Source of the DNA: Pseudomonas putida
Lineage (GTDB): Bacteria; Pseudomonadota; Gammaproteobacteria; Pseudomonadales; Pseudomonadaceae
Assembly (NCBI RefSeq): GCF_028682475.1
Contig: NZ_JANHLE010000026.1
Location: 1-64,000 of the forward strand
Direction of reading: 5' to 3'
Length of the DNA: 64,000 nt
Notes under the pieces: model-generated
Databases searched by the model: none
What the model was told of the DNA's origin: nothing
The model's input: the letters and a program-made list of their open reading frames with translations, nothing else
Shown: positions 43,772 to 52,870 of the stretch, one piece after another
Position numbering within the stretch: position 1 is the first letter of the stretch
Layout of the letters: each line of letters begins with the position of its first letter
Position numbers and translations under genes: made by a program

Positions 43772-45586
43772 ATGGCCGAAACACCGCTAAAGGCGGAGCA
43801 ACAGAGCAGCTCCAGCCTGAAAATCTATTTCCGGCTACTGAGCTATGTGAAACCGTACATCGGTATTTTCACGCTGAGTATTCTCGGTTTCATCATCTTT
43901 GCCTCCACTCAGCCAATGCTGGCCGGGATTCTCAAGTACTTCGTCGATGGTCTGAGCAACCCGCAGGCCGTGTTGTTCCCCAATGTCCCTTACCTGCAGG
44001 ACTTGCAACTGCTGCAGGCAGTGCCGTTGCTGATCGTGCTGATCGCCGCCTGGCAGGGCCTGGGGTCGTTCCTGGGTAACTACTTCCTGGCCAAGGTTTC
44101 CCTCGGGCTGGTGCATGACCTGCGGGTCGAGTTGTTCAACAAGTTGCTGGTGCTGCCCAACCGCTACTTTGACACCCACAACTCGGGTCACCTGATTTCG
44201 CGCATCACCTTCAACGTAACCATGGTGACCGGTGCGGCCACCGATGCCATCAAGGTGGTGATTCGTGAAGGCCTGACGGTGGTGTTCCTGTTCGTTTATC
44301 TGCTGTGGATGAACTGGAAACTGACCCTGGTCATGCTGGCAATCCTGCCAGTCATCGCGGTAATGGTCGGTAGCGCCAGCAAGAAATTCCGCAAGCAGAG
44401 CAAAAAGATCCAGGTGGCAATGGGCGATGTCACCCACGTGGCCTCGGAAACCATCCAGGGTTACCGCGTGGTGCGCAGCTTCGGCGGTGAAAGCTACGAG
44501 CAGCAGCGTTTCGCCAATGCCAGCCAGAGCAACACCGACAAGCAGCTGCGCATGACCAAGACCGGGGCCGTGTACACCCCGATGCTGCAGTTGGTGATCT
44601 ATTCCGCCATGGCTGCGCTGATGTTCCTGGTGCTGTTCCTGCGGGGCGAAGCCACCGCCGGCGACCTGGTGGCTTACATCACCGCTGCAGGCTTGCTGCC
44701 CAAGCCAATCCGCCAGCTGTCGGAAGTCAGCTCGACCATCCAGAAAGGTCTGGCCGGTGCCGAAAGCATCTTCGAACAGCTGGATGAAGCGCCGGAAGTC
44801 GATACTGGAACTGTGGAGCTGGACCGGGTCGAGGGGCGCCTCGTGGTGCGCAACCTGAACTTCACCTACCCAGGTACCGAGCGTCAGGTGTTGTCTGATA
44901 TCTCCTTCACCGCTGAACCGGGGCAGATGATTGCACTGGTAGGGCGCTCGGGCAGCGGCAAGTCGACCCTGGCCTCACTGATTCCGCGGTTCTATCACCA
45001 CACTGAGGGGCAGATCCTCCTCGATGGCGTGGAGATCGAGGACTACCGTTTGCGTAACCTGCGCCGCCACGTGGCGCAAGTGACCCAGCATGTCACCCTG
45101 TTCAACGATACCGTGGCCAACAACATTGCCTACGGTGACCTGGCGGGGGCGCCGCGTGCCGATATCGAAGCGGCTGCCGCCGATGCCTATGCCAAGGAGT
45201 TTGTCGATCAACTGCCCAAGGGCTTCGACACCCAGGTCGGTGAGAACGGTGTGCTGCTTTCCGGTGGTCAGCGCCAGCGTCTGGCAATTGCCCGGGCCCT
45301 GCTCAAGAACGCGCCGCTGCTGATCCTCGACGAGGCGACCTCGGCGCTGGACACCGAGTCCGAACGGCATATCCAGGCAGCGCTTGATCATGTCATGAAG
45401 GGCCGTACCACGCTGGTGATCGCTCACCGTCTGTCGACCATTGAAAAGGCCGACATGATCCTGGTCATGGATCAGGGCAAGCTGGTCGAGCGCGGCACGC
45501 ATGCCGAGCTGCTGGCTGCCAATGGCTACTATGCCCGGCTGCATGCCATGGGTCTGGACGAGCCGGCCAAGGCCGATATCACCTGA
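43772..45586 (+). CDS. msbA: Lipid A export ATP-binding/permease MsbA
   Basis: Homodimeric ABC exporter that flips lipid A-core across the inner membrane. The 604-residue product has six membrane helices in the first 320 residues, then an ATPase domain with Walker A GRSGSGKST at about 392, the signature LSGGQRQR at about 496, Walker B LLILDEATSALD and the H-loop AHRLSTIEKAD. It heads a unit with hldE downstream and lies beside LPS-core genes. A TAAAAT hexamer (43735-43740) 32 bases before the ATG may be its -10 box. Confidence 0.96.
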   Translation: MAETPLKAEQQSSSSLKIYFRLLSYVKPYIGIFTLSILGFIIFASTQPMLAGILKYFVDGLSNPQAVLFPNVPYLQDLQLLQAVPLLIVLIAAWQGLGSFLGNYFLAKVSLGLVHDLRVELFNKLLVLPNRYFDTHNSGHLISRITFNVTMVTGAATDAIKVVIREGLTVVFLFVYLLWMNWKLTLVMLAILPVIAVMVGSASKKFRKQSKKIQVAMGDVTHVASETIQGYRVVRSFGGESYEQQRFANASQSNTDKQLRMTKTGAVYTPMLQLVIYSAMAALMFLVLFLRGEATAGDLVAYITAAGLLPKPIRQLSEVSSTIQKGLAGAESIFEQLDEAPEVDTGTVELDRVEGRLVVRNLNFTYPGTERQVLSDISFTAEPGQMIALVGRSGSGKSTLASLIPRFYHHTEGQILLDGVEIEDYRLRNLRRHVAQVTQHVTLFNDTVANNIAYGDLAGAPRADIEAAAADAYAKEFVDQLPKGFDTQVGENGVLLSGGQRQRLAIARALLKNAPLLILDEATSALDTESERHIQAALDHVMKGRTTLVIAHRLSTIEKADMILVMDQGKLVERGTHAELLAANGYYARLHAMGLDEPAKADIT

Positions 45587-45593
45587 ACCTGAC

Positions 45594-45626
45594 GCCGGAG
45601 CCTGTCCTGGGCTCCGGCCGCTTTCC
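45594..45626 (+). terminator. Hairpin after msbA
   Basis: Arms GCCGGAGCC and GGCTCCGGC around a seven-base loop lie eight bases past the msbA stop, followed by CGCTTTCC. It is GC-strong with a weak T tract and may act as an attenuating terminator before hldE. Confidence 0.6.
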
Positions 45627-45717
45627 TGCAACAGCTTGTCGGTAAGGCGGTAATCAAGCCTTCGTCTAGCCTGTGCTAATATCCTGCCCCTGTTAATTTT
45701 GTATATATGGGTTACCC

Positions 45718-47139
45718 ATGAAGTTGTCCATGCCGCGTTTCGATCAAGCCCCGGTACTGGTGGTGGGCGATGTCATGCTCGACCGCTACTGGCATGGTGG
45801 TACCTCACGGATTTCGCCTGAAGCCCCGGTACCGGTGGTCAAGGTCGAGCAGATCGAGGACCGTCCTGGTGGTGCGGCCAACGTGGCCTTGAACATCGCC
45901 GCCCTGGGTGCACCGGCATCGCTGATCGGGGTTACCGGCCAGGACGAAGCTGCCGAGAGCCTGTCCAACAGCCTGCAGGCTGCAGGCGTGCGCTCGATTT
46001 TCCAGCGTATCGCGCACCAGCCGACCATCGTCAAGCTGCGGGTCATGAGCCGCCACCAGCAACTGCTGCGCATCGATTTCGAAGAACCCTTCGCCACCGA
46101 TCCGCTGTCGTTGGGGGCTGAAGTCGACACCCTGCTCGACGGGGTCAAGGTACTGGTGTTGTCGGACTACGGCAAAGGCGCGCTGAAGAACCATCAGAGC
46201 CTGATCCAGGCGGCACGGGCCAAAGGCATTCCGGTGCTGGCCGATCCCAAGGGCAAGGACTTTTCGATCTACCGCGGTGCCAGTCTGATTACCCCGAACC
46301 TCAGCGAGTTCGAGACCATCGTTGGTCGTTGCGCCGATGAAGCGGAGCTGGTGGCCAAGGGCGCGAAGCTGATGAACGAGCTGGAGCTGGGCGCCTTGCT
46401 GGTGACCCGTGGTGAGCATGGCATGACCTTGCTGCGCCCCGATCATCCGGCCCTGCACTTGCCGGCCCGTGCCCGTGAAGTCTTCGACGTCACCGGTGCC
46501 GGTGATACGGTGATTTCGACCCTGGCCGCCGCCATCGCCGCAGGCGAAGAGCTGCCCCATGCCGTGGGTCTGGCCAACCTGGCCGCCAGCATCGTGGTCG
46601 GCAAGCTCGGTACGGCAGCTATCAGCGCCCCGGAACTGCGCCGCGCGATCCAGCGCGAAGAAGGTTCCGAGCGCGGTGTGGTGAGTCTCGATCAGTTGCT
46701 GCTGGCCATCGATGATGCCCGTGCCCATAACGAGAAGATTGTTTTCACCAACGGTTGCTTCGATATCCTTCATGCCGGTCACGTGACTTACCTGGAGCAA
46801 GCGCGGGGCCAGGGTGATCGCCTGATCGTTGCGGTCAACGACGATGCGTCTGTGAGCCGGCTGAAAGGTCCGGGCCGTCCGATCAACAGCGTTGATCGAC
46901 GCATGGCAGTGCTCGCGGGCCTGGGTGCAGTGGACTGGGTCATCAGCTTCCCTGAAGGCACACCGGAAAACCTGCTCAGCCAGGTCAAGCCGGATGTGCT
47001 GGTCAAGGGCGGGGACTACGGTATCGAGCAGGTGGTCGGTGCCGATATCGTCAAGGCGTATGGCGGCACGGTGAAGGTGCTGGGGTTGGTTGAGAACAGT
47101 TCGACCACGGCTATCGTCGAGAAAATTCGCAAGAACTGA
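45718..47139 (+). CDS. hldE: Bifunctional heptose-7-phosphate kinase/heptose-1-phosphate adenylyltransferase
   Basis: Makes ADP-heptose for the inner core in the cytoplasm. The 473-residue product has an N-terminal ribokinase-like domain (about 1-318; GGAANVALNIAALG and the anion-hole DVTGAGDTV) and a C-terminal nucleotidyltransferase domain that opens FTNGCFDILHAGH at about 342, with the HxGH motif. It follows msbA on the same strand. It converges with the Nudix-like unknown gene, with a REP pair between. Confidence 0.97.
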   Translation: MKLSMPRFDQAPVLVVGDVMLDRYWHGGTSRISPEAPVPVVKVEQIEDRPGGAANVALNIAALGAPASLIGVTGQDEAAESLSNSLQAAGVRSIFQRIAHQPTIVKLRVMSRHQQLLRIDFEEPFATDPLSLGAEVDTLLDGVKVLVLSDYGKGALKNHQSLIQAARAKGIPVLADPKGKDFSIYRGASLITPNLSEFETIVGRCADEAELVAKGAKLMNELELGALLVTRGEHGMTLLRPDHPALHLPARAREVFDVTGAGDTVISTLAAAIAAGEELPHAVGLANLAASIVVGKLGTAAISAPELRRAIQREEGSERGVVSLDQLLLAIDDARAHNEKIVFTNGCFDILHAGHVTYLEQARGQGDRLIVAVNDDASVSRLKGPGRPINSVDRRMAVLAGLGAVDWVISFPEGTPENLLSQVKPDVLVKGGDYGIEQVVGADIVKAYGGTVKVLGLVENSSTTAIVEKIRKN

Positions 47140-47146
47140 TGCAAGC

Positions 47147-47213
47147 ATCGCGGGGCAAGCCCGCTCCCACAGGCTTGATGTAAACCCCTGTGGGAGCGGG
47201 CTTGCCCCGCGAT
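47147..47213. repeat. REP inverted pair (GCGGGGCAAGCCCGCTCC type)
   Basis: Complete inverted arms lie in the 87-base gap between the convergent hldE and 47227-48189 genes. Confidence 0.93.
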
Positions 47214-47226
47214 TGTACTGTGTCAG

Positions 47227-48189
47227 CTACTTACGCAAGCCTTCGCGCGCCATCTGCAACAACTCCCGTGCCTTGCCCGTCAGCCGCTGCAAGCCGGTAT
47301 CCGCTTTCGGCGCCGCCAGTCCCTGCTGATTCACCCAATCCCTCCAGCGAATCCGCTCATCCCTGACCAGCCAGCCTTCCTGGCGGGCAAAGCTTTCTGC
47401 CAGATAAAGACCGCGAGTGCTCGCCGGTACCAGGCGGTCCTTTTTCAACGTGTACAGCTCGGCGCGAGGGTGACCGTCTTCCAGGGGCATCAGGTACAGG
47501 TCGGGGCGGGTGCGGTTGAGGCGGGCCACCAGCTGGTTGCCTTCAAGTCGTTCATCGACATGAAACAGGCTCAAGGATTTGGCTTCGCGCGGGACCTGCA
47601 GGCGCAGGTCATAGATCAGCTGCAATGAGGCGGTCGGCAGGTGCACGTAAGCCCGTGGCCGCTCCAGTAGCTGCAGGTTGGCGCAGCGCACCGGCCGTGC
47701 CGCGCCGGATTGCGGTGTCAGGACAAAAGGCAGCGCTTCACGGTAGTGCAGGGCATCGGCATAGGGCGCCGGCAGCCAGGTCTCGTTGAAGCGCCCGCCA
47801 AGCCAGCCTTCCGGCGTTTCCAGCAGGCATTCTTCAGCGACTTCCTGAATGGCGGTGTGCAGCGGCAGGTTGAGTTCCTGGGCCGGTACATAGCCGGAAA
47901 TCAGTTTCAGTACCACATCCCCGCGGTCCTGACGGCGCTGGCGGACCAGCACCCAGTAGTCGCGGTTCTGCCAGTGCAGCGTCAGGCGCACCGAGACGCC
48001 CAGATTGGCCAGTTCTACGGCGAAGCGCTGGCTGTCGGCCAGGTGGATCTGTTTGCGCCGTTGCTGGGTCTGGGCGAAATTCAGCGGCATGCCGATGCTC
48101 TGGTAGCACAGCCCTTCGGGGCTGGCTTCAACGTGCAGGGGCAGGGTTTTGAAGTTGCTCGGGTTCTTGCGGATCAGCGTTCGCGGCAT
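47227..48189 (-). CDS. Conserved protein with a degenerate Nudix-like motif
   Basis: A 320-residue soluble protein I do not firmly recognise. In the middle, GYVPAQE, seven to nine residues and then QEVAEECLLE resemble a Nudix box (G-x5-E-x7-REuxEExGu) with a two-residue insertion, R replaced by Q and the final G by L. Pseudomonas homologues are sometimes labelled metal ABC transporter ATPase, but I see no Walker motif. The ATG at 48189 has AAGGAG six bases upstream. It follows an aldo/keto reductase gene by 47 bases and is the last gene of a four-gene run that begins with emrE. Confidence 0.6.
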   Translation of the reverse strand: MPRTLIRKNPSNFKTLPLHVEASPEGLCYQSIGMPLNFAQTQQRRKQIHLADSQRFAVELANLGVSVRLTLHWQNRDYWVLVRQRRQDRGDVVLKLISGYVPAQELNLPLHTAIQEVAEECLLETPEGWLGGRFNETWLPAPYADALHYREALPFVLTPQSGAARPVRCANLQLLERPRAYVHLPTASLQLIYDLRLQVPREAKSLSLFHVDERLEGNQLVARLNRTRPDLYLMPLEDGHPRAELYTLKKDRLVPASTRGLYLAESFARQEGWLVRDERIRWRDWVNQQGLAAPKADTGLQRLTGKARELLQMAREGLRK

Positions 48190-48236
48190 GTCGGCTCCTT
48201 CTTGCGTTGGGGTCGGCCGCGACGGCGGCGTGGGCG

Positions 48237-49046
48237 TCAGCGATTCAATACGGCGGCAACAGTTGCCACGTTGTGGGCCAGGTGTACCGGGTTGATGGTG
48301 CCGACAATGGCACTGCTCACACCCGGGTGGCCAAACAGCAACTCGAAACTGGCACGCACCGGGTCTTCCCCCGGGCTCAGGCACACATGGCCGCTGGCCA
48401 GGGCCTTTTTCACCAGGATGGCTTTGCCATGCTCGGCGGCATAGTCGAGCACCGGGCGTTCTGCCTGTTCGTTCAGATTGTAGGTGACCATGGCGCAATC
48501 GCCGCGCTCAAGTGCCTTCAAACCACCGGCCACGGTTTTGCCGGACAAGCCGAAGCCGCCGATCTTGCCTTCCTGCTTCAAGGCTTCGAGGGTCTGATAG
48601 ACCTCTTCATGTTCGAGAATCTGCAGGTCATTGCCATCGGAGTGCACCAGCACCAGGTCGATGTGCTCGGTTTCCAGGCGCTTGAGGCTGCGTTCGATGG
48701 AGAAGCGCGTGTGCGCGGCGCTGAAGTCGAAGCGCGACTGGCCGTTGTCGAACTCTTCACCGACCTTGCTGACAATCACCCAGTGATCGCGCTGGCCTCT
48801 CAACAGCGGGCCTAGACGCTCTTCGCTGCGGCCATAGGCCGGGGCGGTGTCGATCAGGTTGATACCCAGTTCGCGGGCCTGGGCCAGCAGCAGGCGGGCC
48901 TGATCGTCATCGGGGATGGTGAAGCCGTTGGGGTATTTGACCCCCTGGTCGCGGCCCAGCTTGACCGTACCCAGGCCCAGAGGAGAGACGTGCAGGCCGG
49001 TACTGCCCAAGGGACGGTGCAGATCGTGGAGCGTCGGCAGGCTCAT
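48237..49046 (-). CDS. Aldo/keto reductase
   Basis: A 269-residue NADPH-type oxidoreductase barrel. The catalytic tetrad is visible: Asp and Tyr in LIDTAPAYGRSEERLG, Lys in VSKVGEE and His in LVLVHSDG. The substrate is unknown. It overlaps the upstream flavoprotein gene by four bases (ATGA), which indicates tight coupling of the two redox proteins. Confidence 0.9.
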   Translation of the reverse strand: MSLPTLHDLHRPLGSTGLHVSPLGLGTVKLGRDQGVKYPNGFTIPDDDQARLLLAQARELGINLIDTAPAYGRSEERLGPLLRGQRDHWVIVSKVGEEFDNGQSRFDFSAAHTRFSIERSLKRLETEHIDLVLVHSDGNDLQILEHEEVYQTLEALKQEGKIGGFGLSGKTVAGGLKALERGDCAMVTYNLNEQAERPVLDYAAEHGKAILVKKALASGHVCLSPGEDPVRASFELLFGHPGVSSAIVGTINPVHLAHNVATVAAVLNR

Positions 49047-50218
49047 GGCAGCAGTTGCTCCCAGACCGGCAGGGCCATCGGTGGCCGTGGCAGATCGGGA
49101 AGGGCGGTGTGAGCCCCCGGCTTGATTCCGTCACGCTCAAGGCTGGCCAGGACCCGGTCACTGAAATCCGGGGCCAGGGCCAGTTTGGTCGGCCAACCGA
49201 CCAGCAGACGCTGCTGCTCGGCGAGGAAGGCGTTGTCCGGGCGCACCAGGCCGGATTGCGCAGGCTCGGCACGATCGATGCGCACGGTAGCCCAGCGCAC
49301 CTGGCTCAGGTCGATCCAGGGCAGCAGGTTGCTGACTTCCTTCTTCGCCGCGGCGATCTGGGCTTCAGGTTCGCGGGCAACGCCGTCGGCCTCGGCCAGG
49401 TCGCCACCCATGTACCAGACCCATTGACCGTCGGCGGCCGGGTGGCTGGTGACGGTGATGCGCGGCTTGGGGCCGCCGCCCAGGCAATGGGCATACAGGG
49501 GTTTGAGGCTGGCGCCCTTGGCCATGACCATGTGCAGCGGGCGACGCTGCATGGCCGGCTGGTTCATGCCGAGGGTTTGCAGCAGCGCGGCGTTGCCGGC
49601 CCCGGCGCTGAGGACGATGCGCTGGGCACGGATCTCGCGGCCGTCGACGCGCAGCCCGGCCAGTTCGCCGTCGGCGTGCAGGGGTTCGATCTGCTCGCCT
49701 GCCAGCAGGCTGTCACCGGCCAGTTCGGCGAGCTTGTTCAGCAGGCTTGGCACGTCAATGACCAGTTCGGCCAGGCGATAGACCTTACCCTTGAAGGCAC
49801 GATCCTGCAGCGCAGGTGGCAGTTGCTCCCCCTTGACCTGATCGACACGGCCACGCACCGCCTTGCTGGCGAAGAAGCTGGTCAGGTTGCCGGCGATTGT
49901 GCCGGGGGACCACAGGTAATGGGCGTCGGACAGCAGGCGCACGCCGCAAAGGTCCAGTTCGCCATTGCCAGCGAGGGCCTCGCTCCAGCGCCGCGGCATG
50001 TCGGCAATGGCTTCGGAGGCGCCGGTCAGCGCGCCATGCAGGGCATACTTGGCGCCGCCATGAATGATCCCCTGGGATTTGAGGGTCTGCTCGCCACCGA
50101 GGCTGGCGCGTTCCACCACGACTGTCGAGTAACCCAGGCGGCGCAGACGGGCATTGAGCCAGAGGCCTGCGACCCCTGCGCCGACGATCAGTACGTCGGT
50201 GGAAATAACGGATGGCAT
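49043..50218 (-). CDS. DAO-type FAD-dependent oxidoreductase
   Basis: A 391-residue flavoprotein. The N-terminal FAD motif is VGAGVAGLWLNARLRR, followed by a glycerol-3-phosphate-dehydrogenase-like segment TLKSQGIIHGGAKY. A second nucleotide-site segment QRIVLSAGAGNAAL comes near residue 200. The substrate is not evident. GAGGTG lies six bases before the ATG. It overlaps the aldo/keto reductase gene by four bases and follows emrE after 53 bases. Confidence 0.85.
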   Translation of the reverse strand: MPSVISTDVLIVGAGVAGLWLNARLRRLGYSTVVVERASLGGEQTLKSQGIIHGGAKYALHGALTGASEAIADMPRRWSEALAGNGELDLCGVRLLSDAHYLWSPGTIAGNLTSFFASKAVRGRVDQVKGEQLPPALQDRAFKGKVYRLAELVIDVPSLLNKLAELAGDSLLAGEQIEPLHADGELAGLRVDGREIRAQRIVLSAGAGNAALLQTLGMNQPAMQRRPLHMVMAKGASLKPLYAHCLGGGPKPRITVTSHPAADGQWVWYMGGDLAEADGVAREPEAQIAAAKKEVSNLLPWIDLSQVRWATVRIDRAEPAQSGLVRPDNAFLAEQQRLLVGWPTKLALAPDFSDRVLASLERDGIKPGAHTALPDLPRPPMALPVWEQLLP

Positions 50219-50271
50219 GCATGCACCTCACAAGCTTGGACAGAAGCCCAGTATACAGCCTGTGAGGCGGA

Positions 50272-50604
50272 TCAATGCCCGGCGGTTTTCGAGAACACCT
50301 GGATCACCACCACGCCGCCGACAATCATGGCCATGCCGAGCATCGCCGGGATGTCGAGTTTTTGCCCGTATATCACCAGCGCGGCGATGCTGATCAGGAC
50401 AATGCCCAGCCCCGACCAGATGGCATAGGCGATCCCGACCGGAATGCTGCGCACCACCAGGGTCAGCATCCAGAACGCCACGGCGTAGCCGCAGACCATC
50501 AGCAGCAACGGCAGCGGGGTGCTCAAGCCCTTGACCGCCTTCATCGAGGCGGTGGCGATGACTTCGGCGCAGATGGCGATAGCCAGGTAGGTGTAGGCAT
50601 TCAT
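50272..50604 (-). CDS. emrE: Small multidrug resistance transporter EmrE-type
   Basis: A 110-residue four-helix SMR protein exporting cationic compounds in exchange for protons as a dimer. The essential Glu14 is in ICAEVIATASMK, and the family signature PVGIAYAIWSGLGIVLIS is intact. It is close in length and sequence to E. coli EmrE rather than SugE/Gdx. It is divergent from a LysR-type regulator with an 87-base gap containing a LysR-type box, so that regulator is the likely controller. Confidence 0.93.
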   Translation of the reverse strand: MNAYTYLAIAICAEVIATASMKAVKGLSTPLPLLLMVCGYAVAFWMLTLVVRSIPVGIAYAIWSGLGIVLISIAALVIYGQKLDIPAMLGMAMIVGGVVVIQVFSKTAGH

Positions 50605-50665
50605 GTCGGTGTTCCTCTGTTCTGGCTGGGCATTTTAGAGCAAGCCTGGATGGGGTAAAGTCATT

Positions 50666-50688
50666 ACCTATCTTTTCTGGAGATAGGT
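50666..50688. promoter_or_regulatory. LysR-type binding box between emrE and lysR
   Basis: Perfect arms ACCTATCT and AGATAGGT are separated by seven bases and contain the classical ATC-N9-GAT (T-N11-A) core. The site lies just before the regulator's start, overlapping its ribosome site region, which suits autoregulation and divergent control. Confidence 0.75.
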
Positions 50689-50691
50689 TGC

Positions 50692-51582
50692 ATGGCTGAA
50701 CAGTGGAATCTGGAGCAGCTGCGGCTGTTTGTCGGCGTCGCCGAGCAACGCTCGTTTTCGGCGGTAGCGCGCACCCAGCGCAAGGCGCAGTCGGCGGTGA
50801 GCAATGCCATTGCCCTGCTCGAGGCGGACCTGGGCGTCATTCTGTTCGAGCGTAGCAGTGGTCGCCAGCCGCGCTTGACCGAAGCCGGGGCGGCCTTGCT
50901 GGAGGATGCGCGGGAGTTGTTGCGTCAGTGCGAACGCCTGGACGGTCGGGCGCTGGCGCTGATGCGCGGCCAGGAGGCGCAGTTGCGGGTCGCCCAGGAC
51001 GAAGCCATGCCTTATCAGCCCGTCATCGACAGTCTCGACGAACTGGCCCAGCAGTTCCCCATGCTGGAGGTGCAACTGGCCAGTGGTGCCCAGGGTGATG
51101 TGGCGCGCAAGCTGGTCGAGCGCCGTGCCGACCTGGGTTTGCTGTTTCACCATGAGCGCATGCCGCCGGCGTTGGAACGACGTGCCTTGGGCCGGGTGGA
51201 GATGGTCACTGTCTGTGCCGTCAACCATCCCTTGGCGCAACTGGGGCAGGTCAATCGGCAACAACTGGCGCGGCATCGGCAGTTACTGATCGCCCCACAG
51301 GAAAGCGGTTATCCCGGTGGCGAACCCATCAGCCCGCAGATCTGGCGTGCCGACAGTTTCTACGCCATGGCCGAGTTGTTGATGCGCGGCCTGGGCTGGG
51401 CCTGGTTGCCCCGGCATGTGGTGCAGTACCCGACTTACCATGCGCAGATGGTTGAGCTTCGCAGCGAATGGACCCCGCCGGCGCTGGTAGTGGAGCTGGT
51501 CTGGCGGCGTGACGAGCCTTTGGGGCCTGCGGCACAGTGGTTGGCCGAGCGCTTCGCAGTGCACTTGCGAGCCATTGGCTAG
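50692..51582 (+). CDS. LysR family transcriptional regulator
   Basis: A 296-residue LysR-type regulator. The winged helix at about 4-63 has FVGVAEQRSFSAVARTQRKAQSAVSNAIALLE, followed by a linker and an effector domain (QLRVAQDEAMP onward). The ligand is unknown. It is divergent from emrE and preceded by an ATC-N9-GAT palindrome, so emrE control and autoregulation are likely. GGAG lies nine bases before the ATG. waaA follows 14 bases later. Confidence 0.92.
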   Translation: MAEQWNLEQLRLFVGVAEQRSFSAVARTQRKAQSAVSNAIALLEADLGVILFERSSGRQPRLTEAGAALLEDARELLRQCERLDGRALALMRGQEAQLRVAQDEAMPYQPVIDSLDELAQQFPMLEVQLASGAQGDVARKLVERRADLGLLFHHERMPPALERRALGRVEMVTVCAVNHPLAQLGQVNRQQLARHRQLLIAPQESGYPGGEPISPQIWRADSFYAMAELLMRGLGWAWLPRHVVQYPTYHAQMVELRSEWTPPALVVELVWRRDEPLGPAAQWLAERFAVHLRAIG

Positions 51583-51596
51583 TACACTTCGGCGCC

Positions 51597-52865
51597 ATGA
51601 ACAGAACACTCTATACCTTGCTGTTTCACCTGGGCCTGCCGCTGGTTGCGCTGCGCCTGTTCCTGCGTTCGCGCAAGGCGCCAGCCTACGCCCAGCGCAT
51701 CGGCGAACGCTTCGCCATGAACCTGCCCGCCATGCGCAAGGGCGGTATCTGGGTGCATGCGGTGTCGGTGGGCGAAAGCATCGCCGCAGCGCCGATGATT
51801 CGCGCTCTGTTGCAGGCTTATCCACAGCTGCCGATCACCATCACCTGCATGACCCCGACCGGTTCCGAGCGGGTGCGGGCGATGTTTGCCGATGAGCCGC
51901 GCGTTCAGCATTGCTACCTGCCCTATGACCTGCCGTGGGCGGCCGGGCGCTTTCTCGATCATGTCCAGCCGAAGCTGGCGGTGATCATGGAAACCGAGCT
52001 GTGGCCCAACCATATCCACCAGTGTGCCAAGCGCGGTATTGCCGTGGCGCTGGCCAATGCGCGCTTGTCCGAGCGTTCGGCGCGCGGCTACGCACGTTTT
52101 GCCGGGCTGACCCGGCCGATGCTGGCCGAGATGAGCCTGATCGCGGTGCAGACCGAGGCCGAAGCCGAGCGCTTTCGCCAGCTGGGCGCGCGGGCTGAAT
52201 GTGTGCAGGTCACCGGATCGATCAAGTTCGACCTGCGTATCGATGAGCAACTGTTGCCGCGTGCTCGGGCCTTGCGTGAAGAGTGGCAGGCCGGTCAGCG
52301 CCCGGTATGGATCGCCGCCAGCACTCACGAGGGCGAGGACGAAGTGATTCTCGCTGCGCACCGCCAGTTGCTGGAGCACCATGGCGATGCCTTGCTGATC
52401 CTGGTGCCGCGGCATCCGGAGCGCTTCAACAGCGTGTTTGAGTTGTGCTCGGCACAGTTCCCGACTGTCCGCCGCTCCAGTGCCACTGCGGTGGCCGCGG
52501 ACACCGCGGTGCTGCTCGGCGACACCATGGGCGAATTGCTGTTTCTGTATGCCCTGGCGGATATCGCTTTTGTTGGCGGCAGCCTGGTGCCCAACGGCGG
52601 CCACAACCTGCTGGAGCCGGCAGCTTTGTCGTTGCCAGTGATCAGCGGTCCGCACCTGTTCAACTTCCTGGAAATTGCGGCGATGCTGCGCGAGGCCGGG
52701 GCGTTGCAGGAGGTGGATGATGCGCAGGGGCTGGCGGCTGAAATTCGCCGGCTGATCGAGTTGCCGCAGGATGCGCGGCGCATGGGTGAAGCGGGACGGG
52801 CGGTGATGAAGGCTAATCAGGGCGCATTGCAGCGCTTGCTGGATGGCTTGGGGCGTTTGCTCTGA
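51597..52865 (+). CDS. waaA: 3-deoxy-D-manno-octulosonic acid transferase
   Basis: Adds Kdo from CMP-Kdo to lipid IVA at the inner membrane, the first core step. The 422-residue product has an N-terminal membrane anchor, the catalytic segment VHAVSVGESIAAAPMI with the conserved Glu, and the donor-site region SLVPNGGHNLLEPAALSLPVISGPH. The ATG at 51597 is chosen as the family-type start MNRTLYTLLFHLGLP, although the ribosome site is weak. It follows the LysR gene by 14 bases and converges with tolC across a REP pair. Confidence 0.95.
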   Translation: MNRTLYTLLFHLGLPLVALRLFLRSRKAPAYAQRIGERFAMNLPAMRKGGIWVHAVSVGESIAAAPMIRALLQAYPQLPITITCMTPTGSERVRAMFADEPRVQHCYLPYDLPWAAGRFLDHVQPKLAVIMETELWPNHIHQCAKRGIAVALANARLSERSARGYARFAGLTRPMLAEMSLIAVQTEAEAERFRQLGARAECVQVTGSIKFDLRIDEQLLPRARALREEWQAGQRPVWIAASTHEGEDEVILAAHRQLLEHHGDALLILVPRHPERFNSVFELCSAQFPTVRRSSATAVAADTAVLLGDTMGELLFLYALADIAFVGGSLVPNGGHNLLEPAALSLPVISGPHLFNFLEIAAMLREAGALQEVDDAQGLAAEIRRLIELPQDARRMGEAGRAVMKANQGALQRLLDGLGRLL

Positions 52866-52870
52866 AGCAT

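Noticed and set aside
35829..47139. Genomic island or O-antigen island
   Set aside because: Composition and codon use look like the rest, no tRNA, integrase or IS borders it, and the order matches the core LPS locus.
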